Below are positions 13,775 to 13,897 of a stretch of DNA of 13,897 nucleotides, one piece after another. How positions within the stretch are numbered: the stretch's first letter is position 1; each line of letters begins with the position of its first letter. The notes beneath the pieces are model-generated. The model was not told the origin of the DNA, did not search any database, and saw only the letters and a list, made by a program, of their open reading frames with translations. The translations under genes were made by a program, and so were the position numbers. The stretch comes from JAHEIJ01 sp040235565 (lineage in GTDB: Bacteria > Pseudomonadota > Gammaproteobacteria > UBA6429 > Thiohalophilaceae), in assembly GCA_040235565.1 (NCBI GenBank), contig JBECLA010000152.1:1-13897 (forward strand). The letters are read 5' to 3'.

Positions 13775-13897
13775 ATGGATCTGAATCTGTTAACCCGTGT
13801 GAGTGATGATACCTGGCGTATCGAACCTCATGGTGAGATGCGGGTACCGGCCATACTTTTCGCCGACGAGAAACTGATCCGGGAGATGGACGAAAAG
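13775..13897 (+). CDS. rtcB: RNA-splicing ligase RtcB, N-terminal fragment (runs off window)
   Basis: This is the first 41 codons of RtcB, the Mn2+- and GTP-dependent ligase that joins RNA 2',3'-cyclic or 3'-phosphate ends to 5'-OH ends. The visible protein begins MDLNLLTRVSDDTWRIEP and continues through MRVPAILFADEKLIREMD, which matches the N-terminal MRVPG-x-I/L-x-ADE block of RtcB. A strong Shine-Dalgarno (AGGGGG, 13765-13770) overlaps the archease stop and lies 4 nt before the ATG. The metal- and GTP-binding residues lie beyond the window. Identity rests on this N-terminal match plus the archease neighbour. Confidence 0.88.
   Translation, partial: MDLNLLTRVSDDTWRIEPHGEMRVPAILFADEKLIREMDEK

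Noticed and set aside
13301..13860. Exact 11-nt repeat GCCATACTTTT at 13301-13311 and 13850-13860
   Set aside because: The second copy lies in rtcB coding sequence encoding conserved residues; a chance match of this length is plausible and there is no flanking repeat structure.
1..13897. Mobile elements, phage genes, CRISPR arrays, tRNA or rRNA genes
   Set aside because: Read by eye on both strands: no regularly spaced direct repeats, no transposase or integrase motifs and no tRNA cloverleaf sequences were found.

Overview
This window is ordinary conserved gammaproteobacterial core chromosome. All genes lie on the + strand, at high coding density, and no mobile element, phage gene, tRNA, rRNA or CRISPR array was seen. 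The gene order (iscR-iscS-iscU-iscA-hscB-hscA-fdx-iscX-ndk-rlmN-pilW-rodZ-[ispG absent]-hisS-yfgM-bamB-der) matches, from memory, the block found in Pseudomonas and relatives. A type IV pilus lipoprotein gene (pilW) suggests a Pseudomonas-like or related environmental gammaproteobacterium, but the species cannot be named from the sequence.

Region 1 (1-5508) is an essentially complete isc iron-sulfur cluster operon, cut at its left edge inside iscR. It encodes the Fe-S sensing repressor IscR, the sulfur donor IscS, the scaffold IscU, the A-type carrier IscA, the co-chaperone HscB, the Hsp70 HscA, a [2Fe-2S] ferredoxin and IscX. All recognised catalytic and ligand residues are intact. The iscR-iscS gap holds a strong inverted repeat that could be an mRNA-stabilising or regulatory stem-loop.

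Region 2 (5509-8427) begins with a promoter-like sequence overlaid by two small palindromes, then a 10-bp GC-rich hairpin. These are followed by ndk, rlmN (a radical SAM, hence Fe-S dependent, rRNA/tRNA methylase), pilW, and a short rodZ that ends just after its membrane segment.

Region 3 (8428-13212) holds hisS with its own apparent promoter, yfgM and bamB (outer-membrane protein assembly), and der (ribosome assembly GTPase). The ispG gene normally found between rodZ and hisS is absent.

Region 4 (13213-13897) holds an archease gene followed at once by the start of rtcB, an RNA repair/ligation pair and the least canonical neighbour in the window. No clearly undescribed system was found. The most useful leads are the iscR-iscS stem-loop, the ndk leader, the shortened rodZ together with the missing ispG, and the archease-rtcB pair next to der.
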